Below, piece by piece: positions 1 through 9,059 of a DNA stretch of 64,000 nucleotides; position 1 is the first letter of the stretch, and each line of letters begins with the position of its first letter. The DNA lies in contig CAMYLJ010000008.1 in assembly GCA_947259215.1 (NCBI GenBank), positions 1 through 64,000 of the forward strand. Reading direction: 5' to 3'. This DNA is from an uncultured delta proteobacterium. GTDB taxonomy: Bacteria; Myxococcota_A; UBA9160; JAFDET01. The position numbers were made by a program, and so were the translations under genes. The notes below the pieces were generated by a model. That model searched no databases. It was not told where the DNA came from and was given only the letters and a program-made list of their open reading frames with translations.

Positions 1-87
1 ATACCCGACCGAGGAAGAGGTACGGCTACGACACCCCGGAGGAGCGGTTCCATGCGGCCTAGCGGCTGTTGCGCTTCAAATGTGAAG

Positions 88-420
88 CTAAGCGGCGGGC
101 CTGCGAGCAAGCGGCAACCCGCAGTTACAGCAGGCCCGAGAGAACGGACGAACCCCGAACCGGAGAAGAAACGGATTGCGGGAAGGATCACCGCGGACAA
201 AGAAGAGCTGGCCGCACTCCGGACACGGGTGGTACGCGAAGAGAACCCAGGAGACGGCAGCCACGGCGAAGGCAGCGAGCGGAACCCAGGCAAGACCGGA
301 ATGGACGAGGTTGCTGCCGAACCAAAGCGTCCCTAGCGCGAGGGCGAGTAGTCCAAGAAACGCTGCGCGAGCGCGGCGAATGCGGGCGATACCAGCCGTG
401 ATCTCCGAATCCCCGGGCAA
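88..420 (-). CDS. Small membrane protein with C-terminal zinc ribbon (possible first integron cassette gene)
   Basis: The 110-residue protein has two hydrophobic helices (about residues 19-36 and 43-62) followed by a cytoplasmic-looking zinc-ribbon pattern, CPEC at 66-69 and CCNC at 97-100. The start is a TTG at 420, chosen because a GGCGGGAGAA ribosome-binding stretch precedes it directly. No family is recognised. Its start lies 10 bases after a GTTAGAC heptamer on the same strand, and the integrase gene lies upstream in the same orientation, as expected for a cassette gene in an inverted integron. A short stem-loop (73-88) overlaps the stop codon. The membrane and zinc features are visible directly; cassette status is inference. 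Confidence 0.6.
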   Translation of the reverse strand: MPGDSEITAGIARIRRARAAFLGLLALALGTLWFGSNLVHSGLAWVPLAAFAVAAVSWVLFAYHPCPECGQLFFVRGDPSRNPFLLRFGVRPFSRACCNCGLPLARRPAA

Positions 421-430
421 TTCTCCCGCC

Positions 431-437
431 GTCTAAC
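431..437 (-). other. GTTRRRY core-site-like heptamer (candidate attI/cassette junction)
   Basis: On the minus strand this reads GTTAGAC, an exact match to the GTTRRRY consensus at which integron integrases recombine. It sits downstream of the integrase gene and 10 bases before the next gene's start, the spacing seen for cassettes. A heptamer is weak evidence alone; the position relative to intI and the small gene is what makes it noteworthy. No full attI was identified because those sites vary between integrons. Confidence 0.4.
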
Positions 438-769
438 AAGTAATCAACAGCCCCCGATCATACCGCGCCCGCACGAATCCGTGCGTTGCCGCTGCCTTTG
501 CATCAGGTAGGGGGTCGGGCGGTGTCGCAAGATTCCGAGCGCGCTGCGCATTCGGGGGTGGAGTTGTGGGAGTGCGCGGAAGGACAGCTTGCGTTTGCTC
601 GTCTTTTGCGGCGGTGGTTCGCTGGCTTCTGTCGGGGAGGCTTGTTCGCTGTTGATCGGCGGCCTGGCCGGGGGTCCGTTCGCGGATCTGCCGGAGGGGC
701 GGGCGGTTGCCGGTGCGCAGGGTCCCCGCGCCGCGCCCAGACGCGGCAAAGGGGCCCTGGGGGGGAGGC
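438..769. other. Gene-free stretch between intI and the first downstream gene
   Basis: This 332-bp segment follows the stop codon of the leftward integrase gene. I see no supportable gene; open frames here are high-GC shadows. It is G-rich on the plus strand. If the inverted-integron reading is right, it should hold the attI site with additional integrase binding sites and perhaps a cassette promoter. I could not identify either by eye. Confidence 0.5.
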
Positions 770-1738
770 TCACTCCAGCTCCAGGCGATCGGTGGGGCTC
801 AGCGTGCCGGTCGGGCCGCTCTGGAGGACGTGGGTGTAGATCTGGGTGGTGCGGACGCTGCGGTGGCCCAGGAGCTCCTGCACGGTGCGGATGTCGGAGC
901 CGTCCTCCAGCAGGTGGGTGGCGAACGAGTGGCGCAGGGTGTGGCAGGTGACGCGCTTGGGGATGCCGGCGCGCAGGGCTGCGTGGCGCACGGCCCGTTG
1001 GACGCTGGTGGGGTGCATGTGATGGCGGCGCAGCTCGCCGCTGCGCGGGTCCGGCCCGATCCGCCTCGACGGGAAGACCCACTGCCAGCGCCACTGGCGC
1101 GCCTCGCTCGGGTATTTCTTGGCCAGGGCGAACGGCAGCAGCACTTCGCCATGGCCCCTGCGCAGGTCCTGCCGGTGCAGGGCGCGCACCTGTTCGAGAT
1201 GGCGCTTCAAGGCGCGCTCCTGGGTGCGCGGCAGCAGGGCCGCGCGGTCGCGGCCGCCCTTGGCGTCGCGCAGCAGGATCTGGTGGCGGGCGAAGTCCAC
1301 GTGCTGGACGCGCAGCCCGAGGCATTCGTTCAGGCGCAGGCCGCTGCCGTAGAGAAGGGCGGCGATCAGCCTGGGCACGCTTGACAGCTCCAGGAGCAAT
1401 GCCTTGGCTTCCGGGCGGCTCAGCACCACGGGCAGCCGCTGTCCCCTGCGGGCGCGGGCGCGGTCGTTCAGGTCGCTGAGCTCCCGGCGCAGGACGACGC
1501 GGTAGAGTAAGACGAGAGCGTGCAGTGCCTGGTTCTGGGTGGAGGCGCTGACGTTGCGCTCCTCGGCCAGGTACGTGAGGAAGGCGACCACCTCGTCCGA
1601 TCCCATCTGCTCGGGATGGCGTTTCCCGTGGAAGAGGATGAAGTCGCGGATCCAGTAGACGTAGCTCCGCTCGGTCGAGAGGCGGTAGTGGCGCACGCGG
1701 ATGGCACTGCGCACGCGATCCAGGAGTCTGGGAGGCAA
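770..1738 (-). CDS. intI: Integron integrase (IntI-type tyrosine recombinase)
   Basis: A complete 322-residue tyrosine recombinase. The N-terminal SAM-like domain (about 1-90) is typical of IntI. The catalytic set is visible: Arg135 in GSGLRLNE, His266 and Arg269 in HTLRH, His292 in LGHRS and nucleophile Tyr301 in TQIYTH. Residues about 209-242 carry the extra patch (Trp-rich, then VFPS, then RRHH) that separates integron integrases from XerC/D and that binds extrahelical bases of folded attC. IntI excises and inserts gene cassettes between attI and attC sites. No cassette-like genes lie on its 5' side, whereas a GTTRRRY heptamer and a small gene lie on its 3' side, suggesting the inverted arrangement. 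All catalytic residues are intact. Confidence 0.93.
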   Translation of the reverse strand: MPPRLLDRVRSAIRVRHYRLSTERSYVYWIRDFILFHGKRHPEQMGSDEVVAFLTYLAEERNVSASTQNQALHALVLLYRVVLRRELSDLNDRARARRGQRLPVVLSRPEAKALLLELSSVPRLIAALLYGSGLRLNECLGLRVQHVDFARHQILLRDAKGGRDRAALLPRTQERALKRHLEQVRALHRQDLRRGHGEVLLPFALAKKYPSEARQWRWQWVFPSRRIGPDPRSGELRRHHMHPTSVQRAVRHAALRAGIPKRVTCHTLRHSFATHLLEDGSDIRTVQELLGHRSVRTTQIYTHVLQSGPTGTLSPTDRLELE

Positions 1739-1811
1739 GTCGCATCTCCGGGACCGGAGACGCCGTCAGCATAGGTCCAGGGGGCGCGCGGGACCAGTCG
1801 GCGAGGCCGCG

Positions 1812-2075
1812 CTAGCCCAGGGACTGCTCGCGCGCGAGCGCCTCCACGGCCTCCTTCGCTTCCTTCAGGCCCACGCCGTGCTCCGCGCGGTAGGCCTTGA
1901 TGGCCTCGATCTTGCGGCCCGACGCGATCAGGTCCTCGATGGAGCCTTCGCTCCCGGGAGCCGGCGGCGGCACGCGCGAGCCCCCGGCGGGCGAAGCCCG
2001 GCCGTCGCGGCTGCGGACCCACAGGACGAGGACGAACGCTCCCACCAGGATCGCAACAGCGGTAGTGGCACCCAT
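1812..2075 (-). CDS. Single-pass membrane protein with ribosomal L7/L12 C-terminal-like domain
   Basis: An 87-residue protein: a hydrophobic N-terminal helix (about 4-20), a Pro/Gly-rich linker (25-45), then a short helical domain (about 45-82) with the pattern I-E-A-I-K-x-Y-R and G-L-K-E-A-K-E-A-V-E. The second half resembles the C-terminal domain of ribosomal protein L7/L12, which is also found in small membrane-anchored proteins of unknown function. The ATG at 2075 was chosen because the hydrophobic segment follows it at once; an upstream in-frame extension is low-complexity. It lies between the leftward hydroxylase gene and intI. Function unknown. Confidence 0.65.
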   Translation of the reverse strand: MGATTAVAILVGAFVLVLWVRSRDGRASPAGGSRVPPPAPGSEGSIEDLIASGRKIEAIKAYRAEHGVGLKEAKEAVEALAREQSLG

Positions 2076-2127
2076 TCCCGCAGATTCGGCCGGACGCGGG
2101 GTCGCCTTGACCGGCTCAGCGCTGACG

Positions 2128-3090
2128 TCAGAGCCAGCGCACTCGCAGGTAGTGAAGGAGACCTCGCGCCCAGCCGGCGGCCGGCACCCAGTTGAAGCCG
2201 CGCCGTACCCCGGAGAGCGTGCGCCGTGCGGCGCTGCGCGCCGCGGCGGAGTCCCGGCGCGCGTCCGGAGGAACGTCCAGGTGGCGGTAGAGGACGCGAG
2301 GGTCGCGCCAGTAGCGGAGGGTGGTCGCCGCACGGGGCGCCATCGCCCAGACCTCCGGCGGCAGCCGCCGCGCGACCGTTTCCCTGGCGAAGTGCTCGAT
2401 CGCTTCGTCGGCGTCGTCTCCCACCACCAGGATGTCCAGGTCGCGCAGCCCCTCGTGGTCGTCGTGGGCGGCGCCGAGCGGCCGGGCGCCAGCGCGGGCG
2501 AGCTCGTCGGCCAGCGCGTTGGCGAAGGCGTCGTCTTTCTCGCCCGCGGTCCCTGCCCACGCGACGCTTCGCCCGGCCAGCTGCGCGCCGGTGCCGAGCG
2601 CGTGATCCAGGGTCTTGATCCACGAAGAGTAGTGGGCGTCGACCCAGGCGTGATGGAGCGCGTGGTATTGGGGCAGGCAGAAGTAGGAGGGCGGGTAGGC
2701 GCGCAGGTGCGTGATGCTGCGGTGGTTGATGTCCATGCCCCGGGCGCGCAGGATCAGCACGAAGACCAGGGTCTGGATCACCAGGGCGCCGACCACCCAG
2801 CGTGTGGGCAGCACCAGCAGCAGCAGCGCGCTGAAGCTCACGTGGGTGAGGTACTCCGGGATCACGTGCCAGCTCAGGTTCTGGCGCGTCCACTCCTCGT
2901 GAATCTGGAGGTCGCAGTCGGCGAAGCGGTGGTGCCAGCCGTGCAGGTGGCCCAGGGCGCGCAGCGGCGCCGCGCGGGAGCGCAGGCAGACGTGGAGCGT
3001 GGCGTGGGCCACGTCGAAGACGACGGTGGAGGCGAGGAAGACGCCGACGATGGCGAGTCCGTCGCCCAGGATTCCGAGGACGCCAGACAC
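2128..3090 (-). CDS. Fatty acid hydroxylase/sterol desaturase-superfamily membrane protein
   Basis: A 320-residue integral membrane protein. Histidine boxes typical of di-iron membrane hydroxylases are visible: HATLH near residue 29, HGWHH near 50, and HALHH near 143. Hydrophobic helices lie near residues 5-25 and 80-115. This superfamily oxidises lipid substrates such as fatty acyl chains, sterols or carotenoids; the substrate cannot be told here. The C-terminal 150 residues are soluble-looking and more than the core family needs, so there may be a second domain; I do not recognise it. Divergent from the PrlC gene with 62 bases between starts, so the two promoters must share that gap. Confidence 0.7.
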   Translation of the reverse strand: MSGVLGILGDGLAIVGVFLASTVVFDVAHATLHVCLRSRAAPLRALGHLHGWHHRFADCDLQIHEEWTRQNLSWHVIPEYLTHVSFSALLLLVLPTRWVVGALVIQTLVFVLILRARGMDINHRSITHLRAYPPSYFCLPQYHALHHAWVDAHYSSWIKTLDHALGTGAQLAGRSVAWAGTAGEKDDAFANALADELARAGARPLGAAHDDHEGLRDLDILVVGDDADEAIEHFARETVARRLPPEVWAMAPRAATTLRYWRDPRVLYRHLDVPPDARRDSAAARSAARRTLSGVRRGFNWVPAAGWARGLLHYLRVRWL

Positions 3091-3152
3091 GACTCAAATG
3101 GTACCGCGGGTGGGCCGGACGCGGCGATCCCCTTGGCTACTCTCTGCGCCCC

Positions 3153-5267
3153 ATGAGCGACACCCTGTCCGACAACCCGCTCCTCAGCCCGTCTCCGCTG
3201 CCCCGCTTCGACGTCATCGCGCCAGAGCACGTGGAGCCCGCCATGGCGGCGCTCCTGGCGGAGCTCGGGGGGGCGCTCGAGCGCCTGGAGTCGGAGGTGA
3301 CGCCCCGCTGGGAGTCCGCCGTGGAGCCCCTGGAGCGGCTCGGCGATCGGCTCGAGCGCGCCTGGGGGCTGGTCGGGCACCTGATGGGCGTGCGCAACTC
3401 CGCTCCCCTGCGCGCGGCCCACGACGCGGTGCAGCCGGACGTGGTCCGCTTCGGGATCCGGCTCGGTCAGAGCCGCCCGCTCTACGACGCTTACTGCGCG
3501 CTGCGCGAGGGCGCCGGCTTCGAGGCGCTCGAGCCGGCGCAGCGGCGCATCCTGGAGTCCCTGATCCGTGACGCGCGCCTGGCGGGCGTGGGCCTCGAGG
3601 GCGAGGCGCGCGAGCGCTTCAACGACATCCAGACCGAGCTGGCGGAGCTCGCCACCCGCTTCAGCAACCACGTGCTCGACGCCACCAAGGCCTTCGCGCT
3701 CACCTTGACCACCCGTGACGAGGTCGAGGGCCTGCCCGAGAGCCTGCTCGAGCTGGGCGCGGCGCTCGCGCGGCAGGCGGGCGAGACCGACGCGAGCGCC
3801 GAGGCGGGGCCCTGGCGGATCGGTCTCGACGCCCCCTGCTACCTGCCCTTCATGGAGCACAGCCGGCGGCGCGACCTGCGCGAGCAGCTCTACCGCGCCT
3901 TCGTGACGCGGGCCAGCTCGGGCGAGCTCGACAACGCGCCCGTCCTGCTGCGCATCCTGGCCCTGCGGCGAGAGGAGTCGCAGCTCCTCGGCTACGCGGA
4001 CTTCGCGGAGGTGTCGCTCGCCAGCAAGATGGCGCCGGACGTGACGTCGGTGGCGCGGCTGCTGGAGGAGCTTCGCAGCGCGTCGTTCGAGCCCGCGCAG
4101 CGCGAGCTCGAGGACCTGCGCGCCCTGGCCCGCGAGAAAGGCGCGCCCGAGGCCGACGACCTCACGTTCTGGGACGTGGCCTTCTGGAGCGAGCGCCTGC
4201 GCGAGCGGCGCTACGCCTACAGCGACGAGGCGCTCCGCCCCTACTTCCCGCTGCCCCAGGTGCTGGACGGTCTCTTCGACCTGGCTCGCCGCCTCTTCGG
4301 CGTCAGCATCACGGCGGCGGACGGCGAGGCCCCGATCTGGCACGAGGACGTGCGCTTCTTCCGCGTCGACGACGAGGGCGGACGTCCGATCGCCGCCTTC
4401 TACCTGGATCCCTACAGCCGGCCCGGCGAGAAGCGCGGCGGGGCCTGGATGGACGAGTGCGTCGGGCGCAGCCGGCTGCTGGCACCGGAGCCGGGCGGCG
4501 TGCGCCTGCCGGTGGCCTACCTGGTGTGCAACCAGGCGCCGCCCACCGGCGGGAAGCCGTCCTCGATGAGCTTCTCGGAGGTCGAGACGCTCTTCCACGA
4601 GTTCGGGCACGGGCTCCAGCACATGCTGACCCGCGTGGACCACGGCCTGGCCGCGGGAATCCGCAACGTGGAGTGGGACGCCGTCGAGCTCCCTAGCCAG
4701 TTCATGGAGAACTGGCTCTATCACGAGCCCACCTTGATGGGCATCGCGCGTCACGTGGATACGGGCGAGTCACTGCCGCGGGAGCTCTTCGAGAAGATCT
4801 CGGCGGCGCGCAATCACATGGCGGCGAGCATGATGCTGCGCCAGGTCTACTTCGCGCGGACGGACCTGGCCCTGCATCACGGCTACGATCCGGACGGGTC
4901 GGAGTCTCCGTTCGACGTGCAGCGACGCATCGCCGAGAACACGACGGTTCTGCCCCCGCTGCCCGAGGACCGCTTCCTGTGCTCCTTCGGCCACATCTTC
5001 GGCGGCGGCTACGCCGCGGGCTACTACAGCTACAAGTGGGCCGAGGTGCTCTCGGCCGACGCCTTCGGCGCCTTCGAGGAAGCGGGTCTCGACGACGCGG
5101 ACGCCGTCGCCGACACCGGTCGCCGCTACCGCGACACGGTGCTGGCCCTCGGTGGCAGTCGCGCGCCCATGGAGGTGTTCGTGGCGTTCCGCGGGCGCGA
5201 GCCCACGACCGAGGCGCTGCTGCGCCACTCCGGGCTGGAACCTGCCGCCGGCGCTGCCGCGGGCTGA
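3153..5267 (+). CDS. prlC: M3-family oligopeptidase A
   Basis: A 704-residue zinc metallopeptidase close in length to E. coli oligopeptidase A (about 680). The M3 signature HEFGH, followed by GLQHM, starts near residue 482, with the third zinc ligand expected in the following helix. The downstream segment with GGGYAAGYYSYKW is typical of the family's substrate-binding C-terminal region. It degrades short peptides, including cleaved signal peptides, in the cytosol. No signal sequence is present. It is a single gene; the next gene is convergent and ends only 6 bases away. Confidence 0.93.
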   Translation: MSDTLSDNPLLSPSPLPRFDVIAPEHVEPAMAALLAELGGALERLESEVTPRWESAVEPLERLGDRLERAWGLVGHLMGVRNSAPLRAAHDAVQPDVVRFGIRLGQSRPLYDAYCALREGAGFEALEPAQRRILESLIRDARLAGVGLEGEARERFNDIQTELAELATRFSNHVLDATKAFALTLTTRDEVEGLPESLLELGAALARQAGETDASAEAGPWRIGLDAPCYLPFMEHSRRRDLREQLYRAFVTRASSGELDNAPVLLRILALRREESQLLGYADFAEVSLASKMAPDVTSVARLLEELRSASFEPAQRELEDLRALAREKGAPEADDLTFWDVAFWSERLRERRYAYSDEALRPYFPLPQVLDGLFDLARRLFGVSITAADGEAPIWHEDVRFFRVDDEGGRPIAAFYLDPYSRPGEKRGGAWMDECVGRSRLLAPEPGGVRLPVAYLVCNQAPPTGGKPSSMSFSEVETLFHEFGHGLQHMLTRVDHGLAAGIRNVEWDAVELPSQFMENWLYHEPTLMGIARHVDTGESLPRELFEKISAARNHMAASMMLRQVYFARTDLALHHGYDPDGSESPFDVQRRIAENTTVLPPLPEDRFLCSFGHIFGGGYAAGYYSYKWAEVLSADAFGAFEEAGLDDADAVADTGRRYRDTVLALGGSRAPMEVFVAFRGREPTTEALLRHSGLEPAAGAAAG

Positions 5268-5273
5268 CGCGGA

Positions 5274-8200
5274 TCAGGGCGCCGGCGCGAGCGGCGCCTG
5301 GAAGCCCGGGACGCCGTCCACGTCCGCGTAGAGCGCGTTGGTGAAGCCCAGCGCCAGCACGCCGTCCTCGCCCAGGTTCCCGTCGCTCAGGTCGGCGAGG
5401 TTCGCGTTGGTGCTCCGATCGAGGTCGTTCGCGAAGACCGGGAACATGGGCGGCGAGACGCCGTCGTTGCCGCGCACCAGCACCACGAACCAGGTGTCCT
5501 GGGAGAGCCCGCGGAAGGCCACGCTCACGTGGCTTTCGAGCCTTGCGGCGCCCTGCACGCCCGCATCCACCACGACAGTTTGGACGGAGAAGTCGCCGCT
5601 GCCCAGCTGCAGCTCGCGGGTGGGGGTGGCCGTGAACGCCACGGGCACCCCGCCGTTGTCTCCAGTTTCGATGGTAGCGGCGTTGGCGTAGATCTCGATC
5701 TCGTCGTAGGGCGCCCAGACGGGCGACTGCACGTGGATCTCGAGGTCGAGGTTCCCGCCGGGCGCCGACACCAGGGTCGCGCCCTCGAGGCTGAGGTCGG
5801 CACGGCGCTCCGGGGCGTCCGCGTCGCGCAGCGTTGCCTGCACGAAGGGGCCCTGCCCCCCGATGACGCGGCCGCTGCGCGCGCCCTCGGCCACCTCCGC
5901 GTCGCGGATCTCGGCGGGCCGGTCGTCGGAAGACGGGGTCCAGGAGCGGGCGCCGGCGGTGCGCAGGTTGCGGAAGGTGTGGGTGTCCGTGTCGGCGATC
6001 GCCGTCGTCAGGAGCCCCTGGTTCAGGTGGTTCATCCAGACGCCGATCCGGTCGTTCAGGAACTGCTGCTGGTCCCCGCGCGTGGAGCCGTTCCAGAGCT
6101 CGAGGGCGGGGAACGGGGCGTAGACCTCGCCGGCCGTCGGATCCAGCCGGCGCTCGACCTTCTCCGCGTCCGACAGCAGCGAGCGCGGCGGCACCAGCGA
6201 GGTGTCGATCTTGAGCGGCCCGAAGTGGCTGTCGATGTGATTGATCTGCATCACGGTGTCGCCGGTCGCGGTGTCCTGGGTGGTGGTCTCGACCAGGATC
6301 TCCTGCGGCAAGAGAGAGAAGCTTCCGAGCGCCACGAAGTCTTCGCCGGGGGGCGCCGCGCGGCTCCAATCCGTGGCGCCCCCGGACGGCTCGCTCGGGT
6401 CGAAGAGCAGCGGGTAGGCGTTGTAGTGGCCGATGTCGGAGGTGGTGATCTCCTCGCCGATCGTGCTGTGCAGCCAGGCGCCGACCCCGAGCTGCGCGAT
6501 CACCGGCCCGAGGTCCGTGTGGGCGCCGTGGTCGGTGATGATCAGGTTCTCGACGCCCTCGCCGGCGAACTGGGCCACGCGCCGCGGGTTGCTGACGCGC
6601 GTGTCGAGGCTGCGGATGGCGTGCACGTGGAAGTCCGAAGAGACGAAGCCCGCGGTGTCGATCACGCGAGCCAGCACCCCTTCGATCTCCGTCAGCGCTC
6701 CCGCTGCGACACTGACGGTCTGGGTGTGGAGCGAGTACTCGCTGCCCCGGGAGAGGGCCACCTGGTAGGTTCCCGGCTCGACCTCGAACTCGGCCACGCC
6801 GTCCGCGTTCGCGTACTCCGAGCGCACGACCCCGTAGGGCTCCTCGTCGTTCACGAAATCGCTGAACATCCCGGTGCGGTCGAAGATCGCGATCAGGTCC
6901 GGCTGGGGGCTCGGATCGAACCCGACCACGGTGACCCGCGCCGGCAGCCCCTCGCCGTCCTCGCCGAGCACCCAGGCGCGCAACTTCCCGGTGGCCGGGA
7001 AGGCCAGATCGAGTGCGACGAACTCTCCTTCCTGGATGGACACCGGATGGAAGAGCGGCGTCGCACCGCCGCCTTCGAACGGCGTGCCCCGCCGCCAGCC
7101 GGCCACGAACCAGTCGCCCGGCGGCACCGGTCCCTCGTAGCAGCCGTCGGCGTCGCTGACGAAGTGGGAGACCAGGGCGTCCTGGGCGGTGGTCAGCACC
7201 GCCACGCGCGCCTCGGCGGCCGGCTCGCCGCCGACCGTGGCGCAGCCGCGCAGGCTCCCCATGGGCTGTCCCCGCACGTCGCGCTCGACCACCAGCGCAC
7301 CGGCGCCGTCGCCGTCTCCCACGCCAACGATGCGCGAGAAGCTGTTGGAGCCGCCGGCGGGGACCGTGAACGAGGTCTGGTTCAGCAGCACGCCGGTGAC
7401 GTCGTTGCTCTGGATCACGAAGGTGATGCCCGAGATGACGACGGTGACGGAGTCCTCCACCGCCGCCCCCGGAATGGGGATCGAGGTGCGGGAGTAGTCG
7501 ATGCCGGCGGCGTCGCCGAAGCCCACGAAGCCGACGGAGTTGGCGACCCCGAGGGTCAGGTCGCCGAAGCCGCCGGGCCCCACCACCCACGGGTCCACCT
7601 CGCCGGCCACGTTGAGCGCATCGCCCGCGAAGAGCTTCACCTCCGAGCCCGAGGTGTTGAAGATGGTGGTCGTCACCTCCAGGTGGGCGGCGCCGGGCCG
7701 GAGCACGTACTGGGTGCAGCCCGTGATCGGGAAGTTCTCCTCGTCCAGGCTCGGCGGCAGCGGGAAGCCGAACTCCGCCGCCTGCACGGACGGGTTGGTG
7801 GCGTCGAGGGCGTCGTCGGGCCCGCAGCTCTCCACCACCGCCGGCGCGCCGTTCTCGCCGTCGTTCAGGACGTCCACGGTCTGGGCGTTGATGACGGTCT
7901 CGATGTTCACGATCGGCTGCATCTCGATGAAGTTGTCGCGCTCGGGAGCGTCCAGCCGCTCCAAGTCGATCAGGTTGCCGCCGAACTGACCCACCCCGTA
8001 GATCTCGCGCTTCGGCGCGTCCTGCACGATGAAGCGCGCGACGTCGTTCTCCAGCAGGTAGTCGCCGACGCGACCCTGGCCGAGGGGGCCCTGGATGAGA
8101 TCGGCCGGGTCGCGGATCCGCCGGGCGAGGGCGGGGGGCGGCGCGTAGTCGAATGCCACGGTGTGCTGCACCAGGCTGCCGCCCTGCTGGGCGCTGGCCA

Positions 8201-8483
8201 CCAGGCTGTTCTGCGCCGCCAGGGCTCCGCCGGGCCCGATCTCCGCCACGAAGCTCCCGGGTTGCTCCGGCAGCGGCACCACGGGCACGGCGACGCCGTT
8301 CAGCCGCAGCTCCAGGCTGGCGGGGTCCACGTCCTCCCCCAGCTCGACCACGGCCTCGAACACCGAGCGGGTCACGCTGGCGCCGTCCTCGGGCTCCAGC
8401 ACCTGGATCGCGCGGTCGCAGGCCAGGGAGAAGAGGGCTGCAGCCAGGGTGACGGCGAGGCGGGAGACGGGGGGAACCTGCAT
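5274..8483 (-). CDS. Large PHP-domain (CehA/McbA-like) metallohydrolase lipoprotein
   Basis: A 1069-residue secreted protein. The N terminus is a lipoprotein signal with lipobox FSLAC, the lipidated Cys being residue 22. An Ig-like or carboxypeptidase-regulatory-like region rich in beta strands follows, then a PHP-type metallohydrolase domain with SDFHVH near residues 600-620, ITDHG further on, and DTDTH later, which would supply metal ligands. Similar CehA/McbA proteins have been linked to ester or phosphoester hydrolysis outside the cytoplasm; the substrate here is unknown. The first 600 residues and the beta-rich C terminus suggest surface or outer-membrane attachment. Divergent from the OsmC gene. 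Confidence 0.75.
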   Translation of the reverse strand: MQVPPVSRLAVTLAAALFSLACDRAIQVLEPEDGASVTRSVFEAVVELGEDVDPASLELRLNGVAVPVVPLPEQPGSFVAEIGPGGALAAQNSLVASAQQGGSLVQHTVAFDYAPPPALARRIRDPADLIQGPLGQGRVGDYLLENDVARFIVQDAPKREIYGVGQFGGNLIDLERLDAPERDNFIEMQPIVNIETVINAQTVDVLNDGENGAPAVVESCGPDDALDATNPSVQAAEFGFPLPPSLDEENFPITGCTQYVLRPGAAHLEVTTTIFNTSGSEVKLFAGDALNVAGEVDPWVVGPGGFGDLTLGVANSVGFVGFGDAAGIDYSRTSIPIPGAAVEDSVTVVISGITFVIQSNDVTGVLLNQTSFTVPAGGSNSFSRIVGVGDGDGAGALVVERDVRGQPMGSLRGCATVGGEPAAEARVAVLTTAQDALVSHFVSDADGCYEGPVPPGDWFVAGWRRGTPFEGGGATPLFHPVSIQEGEFVALDLAFPATGKLRAWVLGEDGEGLPARVTVVGFDPSPQPDLIAIFDRTGMFSDFVNDEEPYGVVRSEYANADGVAEFEVEPGTYQVALSRGSEYSLHTQTVSVAAGALTEIEGVLARVIDTAGFVSSDFHVHAIRSLDTRVSNPRRVAQFAGEGVENLIITDHGAHTDLGPVIAQLGVGAWLHSTIGEEITTSDIGHYNAYPLLFDPSEPSGGATDWSRAAPPGEDFVALGSFSLLPQEILVETTTQDTATGDTVMQINHIDSHFGPLKIDTSLVPPRSLLSDAEKVERRLDPTAGEVYAPFPALELWNGSTRGDQQQFLNDRIGVWMNHLNQGLLTTAIADTDTHTFRNLRTAGARSWTPSSDDRPAEIRDAEVAEGARSGRVIGGQGPFVQATLRDADAPERRADLSLEGATLVSAPGGNLDLEIHVQSPVWAPYDEIEIYANAATIETGDNGGVPVAFTATPTRELQLGSGDFSVQTVVVDAGVQGAARLESHVSVAFRGLSQDTWFVVLVRGNDGVSPPMFPVFANDLDRSTNANLADLSDGNLGEDGVLALGFTNALYADVDGVPGFQAPLAPAP

Positions 8484-8603
8484 GGGGGACCTCAGGGGGA
8501 TTCACAGCGACCGCAGCCCCCTGAATACGCTCCAGCCTCCCGAAAGTCAAGAAACCTTTTTGTTATCGGAACGTTAGGGTATTTCTGGGCTACCCTGGGG
8601 CCT

Positions 8604-9059
8604 ATGTCGGAGCATCGGGCGACGATCCGCTGGCGGCGCGAGACCGAGGGCTTCGGCTACGAGGACTACGACCGCCGCCACGCCTGGGAGTTCGGCGGCG
8701 GGGTCCGCGTCGAGGCCTCGTCCGCGCCGGAGTTCCTCGGACGCGCCGAGCTTCCGAACCCGGAAGAGGCGCTGGTGGCGGCGCTCTCGAGCTGCCACAT
8801 GCTGACCTTCCTGGCGGTCGCCTCGCGCAAGCGGCTGGTGGTGGACGCCTACGAGGACGAGGCCGCCGGCGTGATGGCGAAGAACGAGGCCGGCAGGCTC
8901 GCGGTGACGCGCGTCGTGCTGCGACCGCGGATCGCCTGGGGTGGCGAGCGCACGCCCGACGCCGCCGAGATCGCGCGCATCCACGAGATCGCCCACCGCG
9001 AGTGCTTCATCGCCAACTCGGTGCGGACCGAAGTGGTGGTGGAGACGCCCGGGGCGTGA
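8604..9059 (+). CDS. OsmC-family peroxiredoxin-like protein
   Basis: A 151-residue OsmC/Ohr-fold protein. The NPEEALVAALSSCHM segment carries the first conserved Cys of the family, and a second conserved Cys appears in HRECFIANS near the C terminus. These Cys residues reduce organic hydroperoxides using thiol donors. The ATG at 8604 matches the family's N terminus; a longer upstream frame is a shadow of the divergent PHP gene. Its stop codon overlaps the GTG of the next gene (GTGA), so it is probably translationally coupled to the alkyltransferase-like protein, pairing oxidative and alkylation defence. Confidence 0.88.
   Translation: MSEHRATIRWRRETEGFGYEDYDRRHAWEFGGGVRVEASSAPEFLGRAELPNPEEALVAALSSCHMLTFLAVASRKRLVVDAYEDEAAGVMAKNEAGRLAVTRVVLRPRIAWGGERTPDAAEIARIHEIAHRECFIANSVRTEVVVETPGA

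Noticed and set aside
57-93. GCTAGGC/GCTTAGC words as a complete attC site
   Set aside because: The span is 37 bp, below the size of known attC sites, and both words differ from the consensus by one base; kept only as a hint in the integron finding.
444-1772. 442-codon open frame antisense/offset to intI
   Set aside because: It is a high-GC shadow with low-complexity Arg/Pro/Ala composition; the integrase frame has the catalytic motifs.
8576-8596. Short inverted repeat AGGGTA...TACCCT before OsmC
   Set aside because: Only 6 paired bases with a 9-base loop; chance level in this sequence, no T tract, not a credible terminator or operator by itself.
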